Of a DNA stretch of 64,000 nt, positions 7,871-16,525 are shown piece by piece. Position numbers and translations under genes: made by a program. Numbering within the stretch: the stretch's first letter is position 1; each line of letters opens with the position of its first letter. The notes beneath the pieces are model-generated. The model saw only the letters and a program-made list of their open reading frames with translations, did not search any database and was not told the DNA's origin. The stretch lies in contig JBMNPH010000001.1 of assembly GCA_050943495.1 (NCBI GenBank), positions 124,001 through 188,000 on the forward strand. Direction: 5' to 3'. The DNA is from Merdivicinus sp050943495 (GTDB lineage: Bacteria; Bacillota; Clostridia; Oscillospirales; Ruminococcaceae).

Positions 7871-9025
7871 TTATTGTTTAATGGAAAGAAGTTTTTGCTT
7901 CAAATCGCCTTCCAGACGAAGCAGTTCTGCTTCTGCTTCGCGGCGTTTCTGACGGCCTTCTTCCTGAATTCGGATAACCTCGTCTAATGTAGAGATCAGG
8001 CTTTCATTGGTATGGCGAAGTGTTTCCATATCTACGATGCCGCGTTCGGACTCTTTCGCAGTGTCAATGGTTGCCATTTTGAGATTATCCGCATTTCGCC
8101 GCAACAGTTCGTTGGTCATGTCACTGACTGCACGCTGTGCCGCTGCTGCCTGACGGGAATGTTCCACTCCAAGTGCGATTACCATCTGGCTCTTCCAGAG
8201 GGGGATGGTGTTGACGAGGGTAGACTGAATTTTATCAGACATTAAGGTATTGTTATTTTGAATTAAACGGATTTGAGGGGCTGTCTGAATGGAAATCATG
8301 CGAGTCAGTTCCAGATCATGGATTTTCTTTTCAAAACGGTCGCAGAGAACATTGAGATCATTAACTGCTTGAGCATCTTCCGGAAGTCCGGATTTAGAAG
8401 CACGTTCCATCAGAGCAACAAGTTCCGTACTCCGAACCTGTTCGAGTTTTCGTTTGCCTGCTACAATGTAAAGAGACAGCTCTTTGAAATAAGCCTTATT
8501 CATCTCATACATTTTATCCAATAGGGATACGTCTTTGAGTAATTGAACCTGATGGCCCTCTAAAACTTGGCAAATTCGCTCAATGTTTGCTTCTGCTTTC
8601 TCATATTTAGCTTTTAATGCTGTCATTTTATTAGCGGAACGCTTAAAAAATCCAAATAACCCTTTTTCTTCTTCCTCGATTTCAAATGATTTCAGTTCCG
8701 TCACAACGCTCGTCAAAACCTCGCCGACTTCGCCCAGATCTTTGGAACGAACACTGCTCAGCACATTTTCTGAAAAATCAGCAATTTTTTTCTGTGCACC
8801 GGAACCATATTGTACGATAATATTGGAATTGGACAATTCGATTTTGGGCAGGAATTCCTGCACCATTTTTTCTTCTTCTGGGGTTAATTCTGGTTCTGCA
8901 GGAAGAATCTGCGCATCCTGAGCCGGCTGAATGGTTGGTGCAGAAACGGTATCGGTAACTTCTGCCTGCCCATCTAAGGTTAGGGTAGGGGTTGGGATTG
9001 TTTCAAAAGGATCGTTCATGTTCAT
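7871..9025 (-). CDS. telA: TelA-family toxic anion resistance protein
   Basis: A 384-residue cytosolic, highly helical protein. The segment from about residue 55 (EFLPKIELSNSNIIVQYGSGAQKKIADFSENVLS) through the QIRLIQNNN and IPLWKSQM blocks matches the TelA/KlaA family, associated with tellurite and cell-envelope stress tolerance, mechanism unresolved. It follows the xpaC-like gene by six bases. The telA-xpaC pair is a conserved arrangement in Firmicutes (B. subtilis yaaN-xpaC). Start ATG has AAAGGAG upstream; a second ATG two codons on is equally possible. Confidence 0.92.
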   Translation of the reverse strand: MNMNDPFETIPTPTLTLDGQAEVTDTVSAPTIQPAQDAQILPAEPELTPEEEKMVQEFLPKIELSNSNIIVQYGSGAQKKIADFSENVLSSVRSKDLGEVGEVLTSVVTELKSFEIEEEEKGLFGFFKRSANKMTALKAKYEKAEANIERICQVLEGHQVQLLKDVSLLDKMYEMNKAYFKELSLYIVAGKRKLEQVRSTELVALMERASKSGLPEDAQAVNDLNVLCDRFEKKIHDLELTRMISIQTAPQIRLIQNNNTLMSDKIQSTLVNTIPLWKSQMVIALGVEHSRQAAAAQRAVSDMTNELLRRNADNLKMATIDTAKESERGIVDMETLRHTNESLISTLDEVIRIQEEGRQKRREAEAELLRLEGDLKQKLLSIKQ

Positions 9026-9031
9026 ACTCCT

Positions 9032-10354
9032 TTACAATGTATTGGTTCCATTGATTTGCAGATCATTTTCAATTAGACCTTCTTGGGACAACATTGTTTC
9101 CAAAGCAGAAATATCTGCTGAAAGCCCCATCAGATCTTTCTGCATTAAGTTGGCGTAAAGCTTTTGAAAAGCCAAATTGATGTTATCCAACGCCTCGCGA
9201 ATCTCCTGTTTGGTATTTTGGATCTCATCCGTTTGGACAGCACGAAGTTCCAAATCGCGGAAGGCTTCAGAAAGTTTCAGAGTGGTTGGGAGGTAATAGC
9301 TCATGAATTTCCGGATTTGAGGCATTTTTTCCGGATTTTTTGCAATATAATCGAAAATTTGTGCACAAACTTTTTCCAAAGAATCCAATTTGGCAGATAT
9401 TTCCGGTTCTGGTAAAGCAAGATTAATTTCACGTATTTTTTGAATGTAGGTATCACCGGTTTGACGTAGTTCCTCTAAAGCAGCGGCTTCTGGATTTTCC
9501 TGCTGTAATTTTGTAAGACGTTCCGCTTCCAATTGTTTTTGCCGGAGATTCTCTTGAAGTGCGAGATAGTGCTCATAGACATCTTGGCTAAGGATAAAGC
9601 AGGTCTGTTGTTCATCAAAATAACAATCACGAAACAACCCTTCGCTCATCATCTGTTTTAAATCCTTTCGGATCCGATCTTCCGGGAGAGAGAAAAACTG
9701 CGCCATATCCTGAATATTTGCATAATCCACATCTTTGAGCTGTTTCCGGTAATTACTGAAGCGTTTGACATAAGCAATCCGATGAAATCCAACGAAAGCC
9801 AATGTGCCGCCAATTGCAAGCGGTATCATCGAAAAACCGATATCGAAAATCATCGAAATGGGGCTATAAAAATCCAAGTACAGAAAGTTGTTGATAAAAC
9901 CGGATAAATTTCCCAGGATAAGTAAAAATCCCACGATAATCAGGGCTACCTGCAATCCGGTACCTGGTACTTTTGCAATCGGGGCAACTTTTTTCTTTTT
10001 CTTTTGCTTCACCACTTTTTCCTGGAAATTCTGGAAACCAGCAGAAGATGTGGTATCCGAGGATGATGTTTGACGGGGTGGTGCCGGTGGAGTTTCGGAT
10101 TTAGGAGAAGAAGCTGTTTTCCATTGCCGGGGTGGAGTAGAGGAAGCTTTCGGAGGATTCCAGTATCCCTGGTTTACATCGCGAAAAGAATTGCCTGCTT
10201 CCCGTACGGCCTGAGCGGCATCACGAACAACATTCCCAGCTTCCTGCATGGTAGTTTGGACATCGCGTTTCAGATTTTCCATTTCTTCCGGCGACAGAAT
10301 TTTTTCAGTAGCAGAGTTAATCTGTCTGCCAAGCTGCGTGAGAAGATCGTCCAT
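9032..10354 (-). CDS. xpaC: XpaC-like 5-bromo-4-chloroindolyl phosphate hydrolysis family protein
   Basis: A 440-residue membrane protein. Residues 1-60 are an amphipathic helix, 61-120 a Pro/Ser/Lys-rich linker, 134-156 and about 165-190 are two membrane helices, and the rest is an alpha-helical cytosolic domain with YVKRFSNYRKQLKDVDYANIQ, the XpaC signature region. The family name comes from a phosphatase screen and the true function is unknown; coupling with telA suggests a joint envelope-stress role. The disordered N-terminal extension is longer than in B. subtilis XpaC. Ribosome site GGAGGAA. Confidence 0.85.
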   Translation of the reverse strand: MDDLLTQLGRQINSATEKILSPEEMENLKRDVQTTMQEAGNVVRDAAQAVREAGNSFRDVNQGYWNPPKASSTPPRQWKTASSPKSETPPAPPRQTSSSDTTSSAGFQNFQEKVVKQKKKKKVAPIAKVPGTGLQVALIIVGFLLILGNLSGFINNFLYLDFYSPISMIFDIGFSMIPLAIGGTLAFVGFHRIAYVKRFSNYRKQLKDVDYANIQDMAQFFSLPEDRIRKDLKQMMSEGLFRDCYFDEQQTCFILSQDVYEHYLALQENLRQKQLEAERLTKLQQENPEAAALEELRQTGDTYIQKIREINLALPEPEISAKLDSLEKVCAQIFDYIAKNPEKMPQIRKFMSYYLPTTLKLSEAFRDLELRAVQTDEIQNTKQEIREALDNINLAFQKLYANLMQKDLMGLSADISALETMLSQEGLIENDLQINGTNTL

Positions 10355-10395
10355 ATATGAAATTCCTCCAAGAATAATCTAACCATATTAGTACT

Positions 10396-10424
10396 ATTAT
10401 AGCGCATTTTTTGAAAAAGTACAA
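10396..10424 (-). promoter_or_regulatory. Sigma-A promoter of xpaC-telA
   Basis: Minus strand TTGTAC (10419-10424), 17-bp spacer, TATAAT (10396-10401). Confidence 0.7.
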
Positions 10425-10460
10425 GGAAAATTGATGGGAATTTAGCAAAAAATAAGGAGG

Positions 10461-11594
10461 TTATATATGATATTCGGAGAACGTCAAGGAGAGCAGGGAA
10501 GTATAAGAAAAATCCGAATTATCCGTACAAGCGGTGAGAATCTCATGAAGATTGGATTCGGAATACTCTAATTCTTTGGAACAAAGCTGGGCGATGCGGC
10601 GGTAATCCGAAAAAGAAATTCGTTTATTTTGCAGATGTAAATCGGTTTCAAGCCACCCTATTAATAGTGTAAGCAGAATGCAGAATTTGGTGCGGCTTAA
10701 GAATTGTGAATCTCGAACAGCAGGCAACAAGTATCGAAAGAGAAAATACACGAAAAGATTTTCAGCGGAATTGGCAAAGGAAGTCGGCTGTAGCTGAGCA
10801 TTGGATAGTGAGAGTGTGTTTCGTAAGTGGTGCAGGGATACAGGCCATTCTTTAGAATAATTTTCCAATTTTAGGAAAAATTGCAGAGTTGCATCCGCAA
10901 TATGGGAAGGAGGTGCGGATGCTGCGATTTCTGCCCTCAACTGAGGCAGTAAATCTTTACAAAATGAAAAATCTGTATAATCTTTGATGATATCCGATAT
11001 AGATTCCCAACTTTCAAAATCTATACATTCTTGTTGTTCTGCAGCATATGCAAGAAGTATTGCCATCCGTTCCGAAAGAGTAAATTTGCGGTTTTGCGCG
11101 ATTGTGATTGCCGTATCACGTGCTTGAACAAAGCAGGACAGCAGAAAATCATGGGAATCTTCTTTGCTTTGTGTTGATCGTGAATCCTCTGTCAGCACAA
11201 ATTTGGTGGAATTAGCAGGATTTAAAATTAGTTCAGCAGCTGCTTCACAGCAGAGTCCTAAACCGCTTTCCTTTCGGGAACCATACCACTCGTGAAAACG
11301 CGGATGTTCGGTACAGATTTCACATAAGGATTTTTCACCCAATTCTAAATAAAGGTCACATAGGTTTTCTGAATTCAGGAAAGGACATCGCCCATGAACA
11401 AGTTGAAAATGAGGTGGGAAATCCTGCCATTGAACTGCATGCTGCATCCGTTTTGCGAATGGACCTGAGAGTTCTCGATAAAATGAAGCATGCGCTTCAT
11501 CAATGTCAATTTCCCATCCGATACAGCAATTATCCTGGCAAGCAGAGGCAAGGCAATGAAATTTATGATAATAATCTGGAACATAAATTTGCAT
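10461..11594 (-). CDS. FliB-like (flagellin) lysine N-methylase
   Basis: A 377-residue cysteine-rich protein. The N-terminus YVPDYYHKFHCLASACQDN with the CxxxCxxxCC(IGW) pattern, then CPFL..CDLYLELG..SLCEICTEHPR and GLGLCCEAA, matches the FliB/YkgJ-like Fe-S family that methylates lysines of flagellin in Salmonella. No flagellar gene is in the window and FliB homologues are widespread in non-motile Clostridia, so the target may be another protein. ATG 11594 with GAAAGGAAG upstream is preferred over an in-frame TTG six codons earlier. Confidence 0.85.
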   Translation of the reverse strand: MQIYVPDYYHKFHCLASACQDNCCIGWEIDIDEAHASFYRELSGPFAKRMQHAVQWQDFPPHFQLVHGRCPFLNSENLCDLYLELGEKSLCEICTEHPRFHEWYGSRKESGLGLCCEAAAELILNPANSTKFVLTEDSRSTQSKEDSHDFLLSCFVQARDTAITIAQNRKFTLSERMAILLAYAAEQQECIDFESWESISDIIKDYTDFSFCKDLLPQLRAEIAASAPPSHIADATLQFFLKLENYSKEWPVSLHHLRNTLSLSNAQLQPTSFANSAENLFVYFLFRYLLPAVRDSQFLSRTKFCILLTLLIGWLETDLHLQNKRISFSDYRRIAQLCSKELEYSESNLHEILTACTDNSDFSYTSLLSLTFSEYHI

Positions 11595-11618
11595 GAAACC
11601 ACTTCCTTTCAAAGAAAA

Positions 11619-11646
11619 ACCCCCACGGAGTACGTGGGGGAAATAT
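11619..11646 (-). terminator. Intrinsic terminator hairpin in the leader of the fliB-like gene
   Basis: Perfect CCCCCACG/CGTGGGGG stem with a 5-base loop; on the minus strand it is followed by TTTTTC. It may simply end the upstream MATE transcript, but a good promoter lies between the MATE stop and this hairpin, placing it inside the fliB-like leader as a possible attenuator. Confidence 0.75.
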
Positions 11647-11677
11647 GTATTTGTTGCGATCCTGAATATGCAGTTTC

Positions 11678-11706
11678 AGTATAGCATATCATAGGGAAGT
11701 TTGCAA
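11678..11706 (-). promoter_or_regulatory. Promoter of the fliB-like gene
   Basis: Minus strand TTGCAA (11701-11706), 17-bp spacer, TATACT (11678-11683); start expected near 11671, upstream of the terminator-like hairpin. Confidence 0.65.
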
Positions 11707-11711
11707 GAATA

Positions 11712-13121
11712 TCAGATCTGATGTTTGGTCCACTTTCCGCTTTTGAATCGGAAGAAGGTCATAACAAGGCGGCAGAACTGATCGACAACCAAACCAATCC
11801 ATGCGCCGGTAAGCGCCATCCCTAATGGATAACAGAATAGCCAGCCACAGAAAGGCCGGAAAAAGGCTACGCTGACAAGGGAGACAAGTGCAACAAATCG
11901 AGTATCTCCACCGCCGCGCAGACAACCGGAGTAGATAACCTGTGTGATCTGCATGAATACAATGACTGCAATCATGCTCATAATCATTCGTCCATACCCA
12001 AGAATTTCGGTATCTTCAGAGAAAAGCAAAAAGATCTGTTCACTTAATGTTGTATAAACAATACAGAGTAGAATGGAAAAAAGAAAGCCCATTCGTTGAC
12101 AGATCGCACCATAAATTTTGGCAAGGTCCGTCCTCTTTTGACCAAGACTGCGGCCTACCAGTGCAACAGCTGCTACAGATAATCCGTCACCAAAGGAAAA
12201 GGAGATGCTCATAATGTTCATTCCAACCTGATGCGCAGCAAATGCATTGGTACCTAGTCGTGCAACAATCATAGCATAAGTCAGAAAACCGATTCGAAGA
12301 AAAATCTGTTCCGCAAGAGTACTGGAACCCAGGTCAGCCAGTGATAAGAGTGTGCGTTTGTCAAAACGAATTTTTTTCAGTGTACGGAGATAAAGAAACC
12401 GATCTTTTTTACAGATGGAATAGATACTCATCCCACACGCAAAAACAGTTCCAATGACCGTTGCCACCGCAGCACCGGCAACCCCCAATTTGGGGAATCC
12501 AAAATGACCGCCGATCAAGAGGTAATTAAAAATAATATTGACGCCATTCGAAACCATATTGGTTCTCATTGCGATTTTGGTATTACCGGAACCGCGTTGT
12601 GCTGCATTAATTACAAGGGATACAACATTAAAAATCATACCTGCTGATATGATACGAAAATAAGTTACCGCGGCATCATGAGTATCGGGTGCAGTTCCAG
12701 CCAACTTTAAAATAGGATCCGCAAAAGCCACAGCAGCAGTGGTAATAATAGCCGCAAGGATTATTGTAATAATCAAGGCCTGCATCAGAATTCGATTGGC
12801 ACTTTCCCGATCGTCCTCTCCTCGCCGTCGAGCTACCAATGCCGAAACCGCAACATTCATCGAGATAAAAATTGCCAGACAAATAAATTTTGGTTGTGTT
12901 GTCAATCCAACTGCGGCAATTGCATAAGATCCCAGAGAACTTACCATAATGGTGTCAATAAAGCCCACCAGTGCTACAAGAAAAGACTCCAAAATGGATG
13001 GCCATGCCATTTGTACTGCATTGGTATAAAGCTGTTTTGCTGGAGGAATTTCACCGAGCGGTTGGGAACCGTGCAGAAAGCTTTTGACTGAAAATAACCG
13101 CTGGATAATTGACAAAGCCAT
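11712..13121 (-). CDS. MATE family efflux transporter
   Basis: A 469-residue polytopic membrane protein with about twelve hydrophobic segments and internal two-fold similarity typical of MATE cation/drug antiporters: the early PSILESFLVALVGFIDTIMV, the GDGLSVAAVALVGRSLGQ segment at the start of the second half, and CLRGGGDTRF late in the protein. Exports cationic compounds using Na+ or H+. ATG 13121 is preferred because it matches the family N-terminus (an amphipathic lead before QMAWPSILE); an open frame extends to 13184 through the promoter. Monocistronic. Confidence 0.92.
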   Translation of the reverse strand: MALSIIQRLFSVKSFLHGSQPLGEIPPAKQLYTNAVQMAWPSILESFLVALVGFIDTIMVSSLGSYAIAAVGLTTQPKFICLAIFISMNVAVSALVARRRGEDDRESANRILMQALIITIILAAIITTAAVAFADPILKLAGTAPDTHDAAVTYFRIISAGMIFNVVSLVINAAQRGSGNTKIAMRTNMVSNGVNIIFNYLLIGGHFGFPKLGVAGAAVATVIGTVFACGMSIYSICKKDRFLYLRTLKKIRFDKRTLLSLADLGSSTLAEQIFLRIGFLTYAMIVARLGTNAFAAHQVGMNIMSISFSFGDGLSVAAVALVGRSLGQKRTDLAKIYGAICQRMGFLFSILLCIVYTTLSEQIFLLFSEDTEILGYGRMIMSMIAVIVFMQITQVIYSGCLRGGGDTRFVALVSLVSVAFFRPFCGWLFCYPLGMALTGAWIGLVVDQFCRLVMTFFRFKSGKWTKHQI

Positions 13122-13174
13122 TTCATAACACCGTCTTTTCCTAAAATTTACACAAAATTGTTGCGTTGATAACC

Positions 13175-13203
13175 ATTTTATCATGTTTTAAAGTCCAATG
13201 CAA
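13175..13203 (-). promoter_or_regulatory. Promoter of the first MATE gene
   Basis: Minus strand TTGCAT (13198-13203), 17-bp spacer, TAAAAT (13175-13180). Confidence 0.6.
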
Positions 13204-13256
13204 TTTTTTTGTAAAAAAACGGCAATTTTGACAATCTTTTTGTATTTTTTCGCAAA

Positions 13257-13288
13257 TGAAAAGAACCAGCCGAAGCCGGTTCTTTTTC
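13257..13288 (-). terminator. Terminator of nagA
   Basis: AAAAGAACC and GGTTCTTTT arms enclose an AGCCGAAGCC loop that can extend the stem; T-run on the minus strand. Confidence 0.75.
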
Positions 13289-13300
13289 GTTGATTTTTTC

Positions 13301-14428
13301 TTATTGTAGGACACCTTCCAAATAAACGGCCTGCAAATTATAGTCCGGATCCGCAATCAGTAGGTCTGCTAATTTTCCGGGTGCGATACTTCCGATCTGT
13401 TCTTCCATATGAATTGCGCGAGCGGGATTGATGGTCGCAGCTTTTAGAGCGGCCTCCTCCCGAACCCCAAAACGAATTGCACGCTGCACAGCGATGCGAA
13501 TATCAATGACAGATCCCGCAATGGTTCCATTCTCCAGTGTTGCCTTTCCATCCTTTACAAATACCTGCTGACCGCCTAGTTCATAAGTGCCATTGGGGCA
13601 GCCGGCTGCCCGCAACGAGTCTGAAATTAGGCAAATTCGATCTTCGCCCAATATCTTAAAAGTCGAGCGAATGACCGCGGGATGGATATGGAAACCATCG
13701 CAGATCAATTCTGCAAAGGTATTCGAATCAAATACCGCTCCGACAACGCCCGGTTCCCGATGTGCAAAACCGCTCATTGCATTATATAGGTGGGTATTAT
13801 TGGTAGCACCCGCCTCATATGCTGCCATTGTGCTCTCATATCCACCGGCAGTATGCGCTACACACACCGTACAGATCTTGCTTGCTTTCCGGATAAAATC
13901 GAGATTTCCTGGAACTTCGGGGGCCACATCTACTTGACGAATCCGATTACCGCTCGCTTCGTTCAGTTTTTGAAACGCATCAAAATCTGCCGGAATCACA
14001 TACTCTCCGATATGTGCTCCTTTTTTGGCAACCGAAATAAAAGGTCCCTCCATATTGATGCCGATCATTCTAGCGCCACGCGTTTGATGGTCGGCAAATT
14101 CGCGATATGCCGAAAAGATATTGTGAAGCTCTTCAACGGGAAGGGTCATGGAAGTGCCAAGAACCGTTGTAACGCCTGCTTTTAAGTAGGTGTCGGCCAT
14201 TGTTTGGAAAGAGTCTTTCGTACCATCGCAGAAATCGCAGCCTCCGCAGCCGTGTGTGTGAATATCCAGAAATCCCGGCAGCAAACGTTTGCCGTTGAGA
14301 TCGCGGATTTCATCACCATTTGCGGAAAGATTTTCTCCCATTTCCGCAATTTTTCCTTCACGGATACGGACATCCAGTTTTTGAAATTTTCCTTCTTCTG
14401 TAAAAACGCAGCCATTTTTGAGCAGCAT
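13301..14428 (-). CDS. nagA: N-acetylglucosamine-6-phosphate deacetylase
   Basis: A 375-residue amidohydrolase. It deacetylates GlcNAc-6-phosphate to glucosamine-6-phosphate in amino-sugar catabolism and wall recycling. Visible motifs: HTHG metal site (His57, His59), NMEGPF (Glu ligand), VAHTAG and THLYNAMSG (His ligands and substrate contacts), CDGFHIHP, and the catalytic Asp in LISDSLRAAG. No nagB or PTS gene is adjacent. A long perfect inverted repeat covers its -35 region, pointing to repressor control. Ribosome site GAGGAGGAA. Confidence 0.96.
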   Translation of the reverse strand: MLLKNGCVFTEEGKFQKLDVRIREGKIAEMGENLSANGDEIRDLNGKRLLPGFLDIHTHGCGGCDFCDGTKDSFQTMADTYLKAGVTTVLGTSMTLPVEELHNIFSAYREFADHQTRGARMIGINMEGPFISVAKKGAHIGEYVIPADFDAFQKLNEASGNRIRQVDVAPEVPGNLDFIRKASKICTVCVAHTAGGYESTMAAYEAGATNNTHLYNAMSGFAHREPGVVGAVFDSNTFAELICDGFHIHPAVIRSTFKILGEDRICLISDSLRAAGCPNGTYELGGQQVFVKDGKATLENGTIAGSVIDIRIAVQRAIRFGVREEAALKAATINPARAIHMEEQIGSIAPGKLADLLIADPDYNLQAVYLEGVLQ

Positions 14429-14469
14429 CCCGATTCCTCCTCGATCAAGATTGATTTATTTCTGCTGTT

Positions 14470-14498
14470 ATTGTACCACATTTTTTGGAAAACAACAA
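14470..14498 (-). promoter_or_regulatory. Promoter of nagA
   Basis: Minus strand TTGTTG (14493-14498), 17-bp spacer, TACAAT (14470-14475). The -35 box is inside a 32-bp inverted repeat. Confidence 0.6.
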
Positions 14499-14513
14499 TC
14501 TGTTTTCCAAAAA
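14482..14513. promoter_or_regulatory. 13-bp perfect inverted repeat, candidate nagA operator
   Basis: TTTTTGGAAAACA (14482-14494) and TGTTTTCCAAAAA (14501-14513) are exact reverse complements around ACAATC. It overlaps the nagA -35 box and lies 35 bp upstream of the divergent choline-gene promoter. A LacI/GntR/ROK-type repressor site is plausible; the identity of the repressor is unknown. Confidence 0.55.
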
Positions 14514-14547
14514 GTTTTCTTTTTCTCAAAAAAATCCGGAAAAAGCA

Positions 14548-14576
14548 TTGACAAGTCGTTCATATCGAGTTATAAT
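14548..14576 (+). promoter_or_regulatory. Consensus sigma-A promoter of the choline-phosphate genes
   Basis: TTGACA (14548-14553), 17-bp spacer, TATAAT (14571-14576): both boxes perfect. A TGAACGTTCA palindrome (14587-14596) sits just after the expected start site, with further GTTCAT (14558-14563) and ATGAAC (14601-14606) half-sites around it, suggesting an operator. Confidence 0.8.
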
Positions 14577-14621
14577 ACAGTAAAAATGAACGTTCAAAAA
14601 ATGAACAGATGGAGATTGGAT

Positions 14622-16484
14622 ATGGAAGATATCTTTTCGCTTCTTTGGGAAGCTAATCAGAACGGCGCAGCAAACCAGCGGGAACTTGCCCGGAATCTGG
14701 GCATGTCAGTCGGAAAGGTGAATAGTCTGCTGAAAGAGGCGGAAGAACAGTCCCTTCTAGATATTCAGAAGGTGGGGAAGCAGTCTCGTTTCTGCGTACT
14801 TCCTGCGGGACGTCGTATGTTGGAACAAACACTTCTGCGCAGGCGTCAGGGGAAACTTCGTCTGGAACCTTCCGGGCAGCCAGTGAAAACAGCGGTAATA
14901 TTGGCAGCTGGTAGCCGTTCCGAATTTGAAGGTCCGACAGCACTTTTGCCACTTGGCGACTCGAATTTACTGGAAACAGCGATTCAGACATTAGAGTCTT
15001 GCGGAATAGAACGGTTTTATGTGATTGCGGGTTATCAGGCGGATCAGGTGAAAGAAAAGCTCGCCCATAAGAAAAATGCCATAGTCATTGAAAATCCTCG
15101 TTATAAATGGTCGGGAACCATGCAGTCTCTGCAGCTTCTGGCGGAGGTGCTCACCGAGGATTTCCTGATCCTTAAGAGTGACCTCGCAGTGGAAAAACGG
15201 GGACCTATGGCCTTGCTCGAAGGGGATTCTTCCTTCCGTGCTTTGCTGGCGGCACCTTCGGGACGCGGCGATGAAGCTTTCGTGGAACTGGATGAGGATG
15301 GGGATATTTTCCGCATCAGTAAAGATATTCACCAGATTAACCGTGTACAGGGCGAACTGGTCGGAATGATGCGGGTACCGGCGGAAGTGTTCCGAATGAT
15401 GCTGCGTTATTTTGAACAGAATGAAAATCCGTATCTGAATTTTGAGTATGTGCTGGAAAATATCGGAAGATTGTACGGATTCCGAGGCGAGATGGTCGAT
15501 GATCTGATTTGGAGTAAAGTCGAGACCCGCGCTGATTATCAAAATCTGGTGGACATCTGCTATCCCCGCATCCTGCGGAAACAGAAAGAAATGCAGGAAA
15601 AACTGGCGGCAGATACGATGATGGAAGTAATGGGGATTCCGCGGGAGGAAATTCTGGAAATTGGATTTGCGGGCGGACTAACCAATACCAGCTATGATAT
15701 GAAGCTGAAAAGGGGACGTTATATTCTGCGGTTGCCTGGCCGGATGACCGAAACCATGATTGACCGGGTCAGTGAAAAGCAGAACGCGCAGGTTGCCTCG
15801 GATATGGGGATTAATTGCAAGTTGATTTACTGCAATGCAGAAACCGGCGTTAAGGTGAGCGAATACATTGACCGCGCCGAAACGCTCAGCTTCCGAACTG
15901 CTAAACTCGAAGAAAATATGAAACTGATTGCGGAAATTCTGCATCGGGTACATGATTCGGATTTTCCCATGCACAACCGATTTGATCCCTTCGCGGAGGC
16001 TATGCGGTATGAAAAACTGCTTTCGGCGACAGGCGCGAAAATGTATAAGGGATATGAGCAACTTAAGGCGCAGGTTTTTGCCATCCGGGAACGACTGCTT
16101 CAGATCGGATATGAGCAGAAACCCTGCCATAATGACCTACTGGCCTTTAATCTGGTAAAAGATGGAGAAGGCCGCCTGTATTTGATTGACTGGGAGTACG
16201 CGGGGATTAATGATCCGATGTTTGATTTGGCCTCTTATTTTCTGGAAAATGAGTTTACTGCAGAGGATGAGGAATTGTTCTTTCATTATTATTTTCCGCA
16301 GGGCGGGGATCTGGAAACGATCCGCCAGAAAATCCTGATCTTTAAGATTTCACAGGATTTTCTGTGGAGTATCTGGACGGTTTTGAAAGAAGCAAAAGGA
16401 GACGATTTCGGAGCGTATGGGCCAGAACGATTTGCACGCTGTCAGAAATTATGTACCCTCTATTGGGAGACATATGGGGATTAA
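14622..16484 (+). CDS. Winged-helix / LicC-like nucleotidyltransferase / LicA-like choline kinase fusion
   Basis: A 620-residue three-domain protein. Residues 1-75 are a MarR/ROK-like winged helix (NQRELARNLGMSVGKVNSLLKEAEEQ, a helix-turn-helix). Residues 88-315 are a sugar-nucleotide-type transferase (AVILAAGSRSEF, then a Rossmann-like domain) like the CTP:phosphocholine cytidylyltransferase LicC. Residues 340-615 are an aminoglycoside-phosphotransferase/choline-kinase fold: GGLTNTSYD nucleotide loop, HNDLLAFN catalytic loop (His503, Asp505, Asn510) and IDWEYAG metal site (Asp523). Predicted to make phosphocholine and CDP-choline; the transporter for choline follows. In the nucleotidyltransferase the usual PK lysine is replaced (PTALLPLG). 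ATG 14622 has GGAG upstream; in-frame ATGs at 14586 and 14601 also exist. Confidence 0.88.
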   Translation: MEDIFSLLWEANQNGAANQRELARNLGMSVGKVNSLLKEAEEQSLLDIQKVGKQSRFCVLPAGRRMLEQTLLRRRQGKLRLEPSGQPVKTAVILAAGSRSEFEGPTALLPLGDSNLLETAIQTLESCGIERFYVIAGYQADQVKEKLAHKKNAIVIENPRYKWSGTMQSLQLLAEVLTEDFLILKSDLAVEKRGPMALLEGDSSFRALLAAPSGRGDEAFVELDEDGDIFRISKDIHQINRVQGELVGMMRVPAEVFRMMLRYFEQNENPYLNFEYVLENIGRLYGFRGEMVDDLIWSKVETRADYQNLVDICYPRILRKQKEMQEKLAADTMMEVMGIPREEILEIGFAGGLTNTSYDMKLKRGRYILRLPGRMTETMIDRVSEKQNAQVASDMGINCKLIYCNAETGVKVSEYIDRAETLSFRTAKLEENMKLIAEILHRVHDSDFPMHNRFDPFAEAMRYEKLLSATGAKMYKGYEQLKAQVFAIRERLLQIGYEQKPCHNDLLAFNLVKDGEGRLYLIDWEYAGINDPMFDLASYFLENEFTAEDEELFFHYYFPQGGDLETIRQKILIFKISQDFLWSIWTVLKEAKGDDFGAYGPERFARCQKLCTLYWETYGD

Positions 16485-16525
16485 GGCTGCTATACAGACC
16501 ATCGATGAGAGAAGGGGAATGCGAC

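Noticed and set aside
14418..14621. Longer N-terminus for the choline fusion protein (688 residues)
   Set aside because: The upstream part crosses the nagA start region, an inverted repeat and a perfect promoter; ATG 14622 has a good ribosome site.
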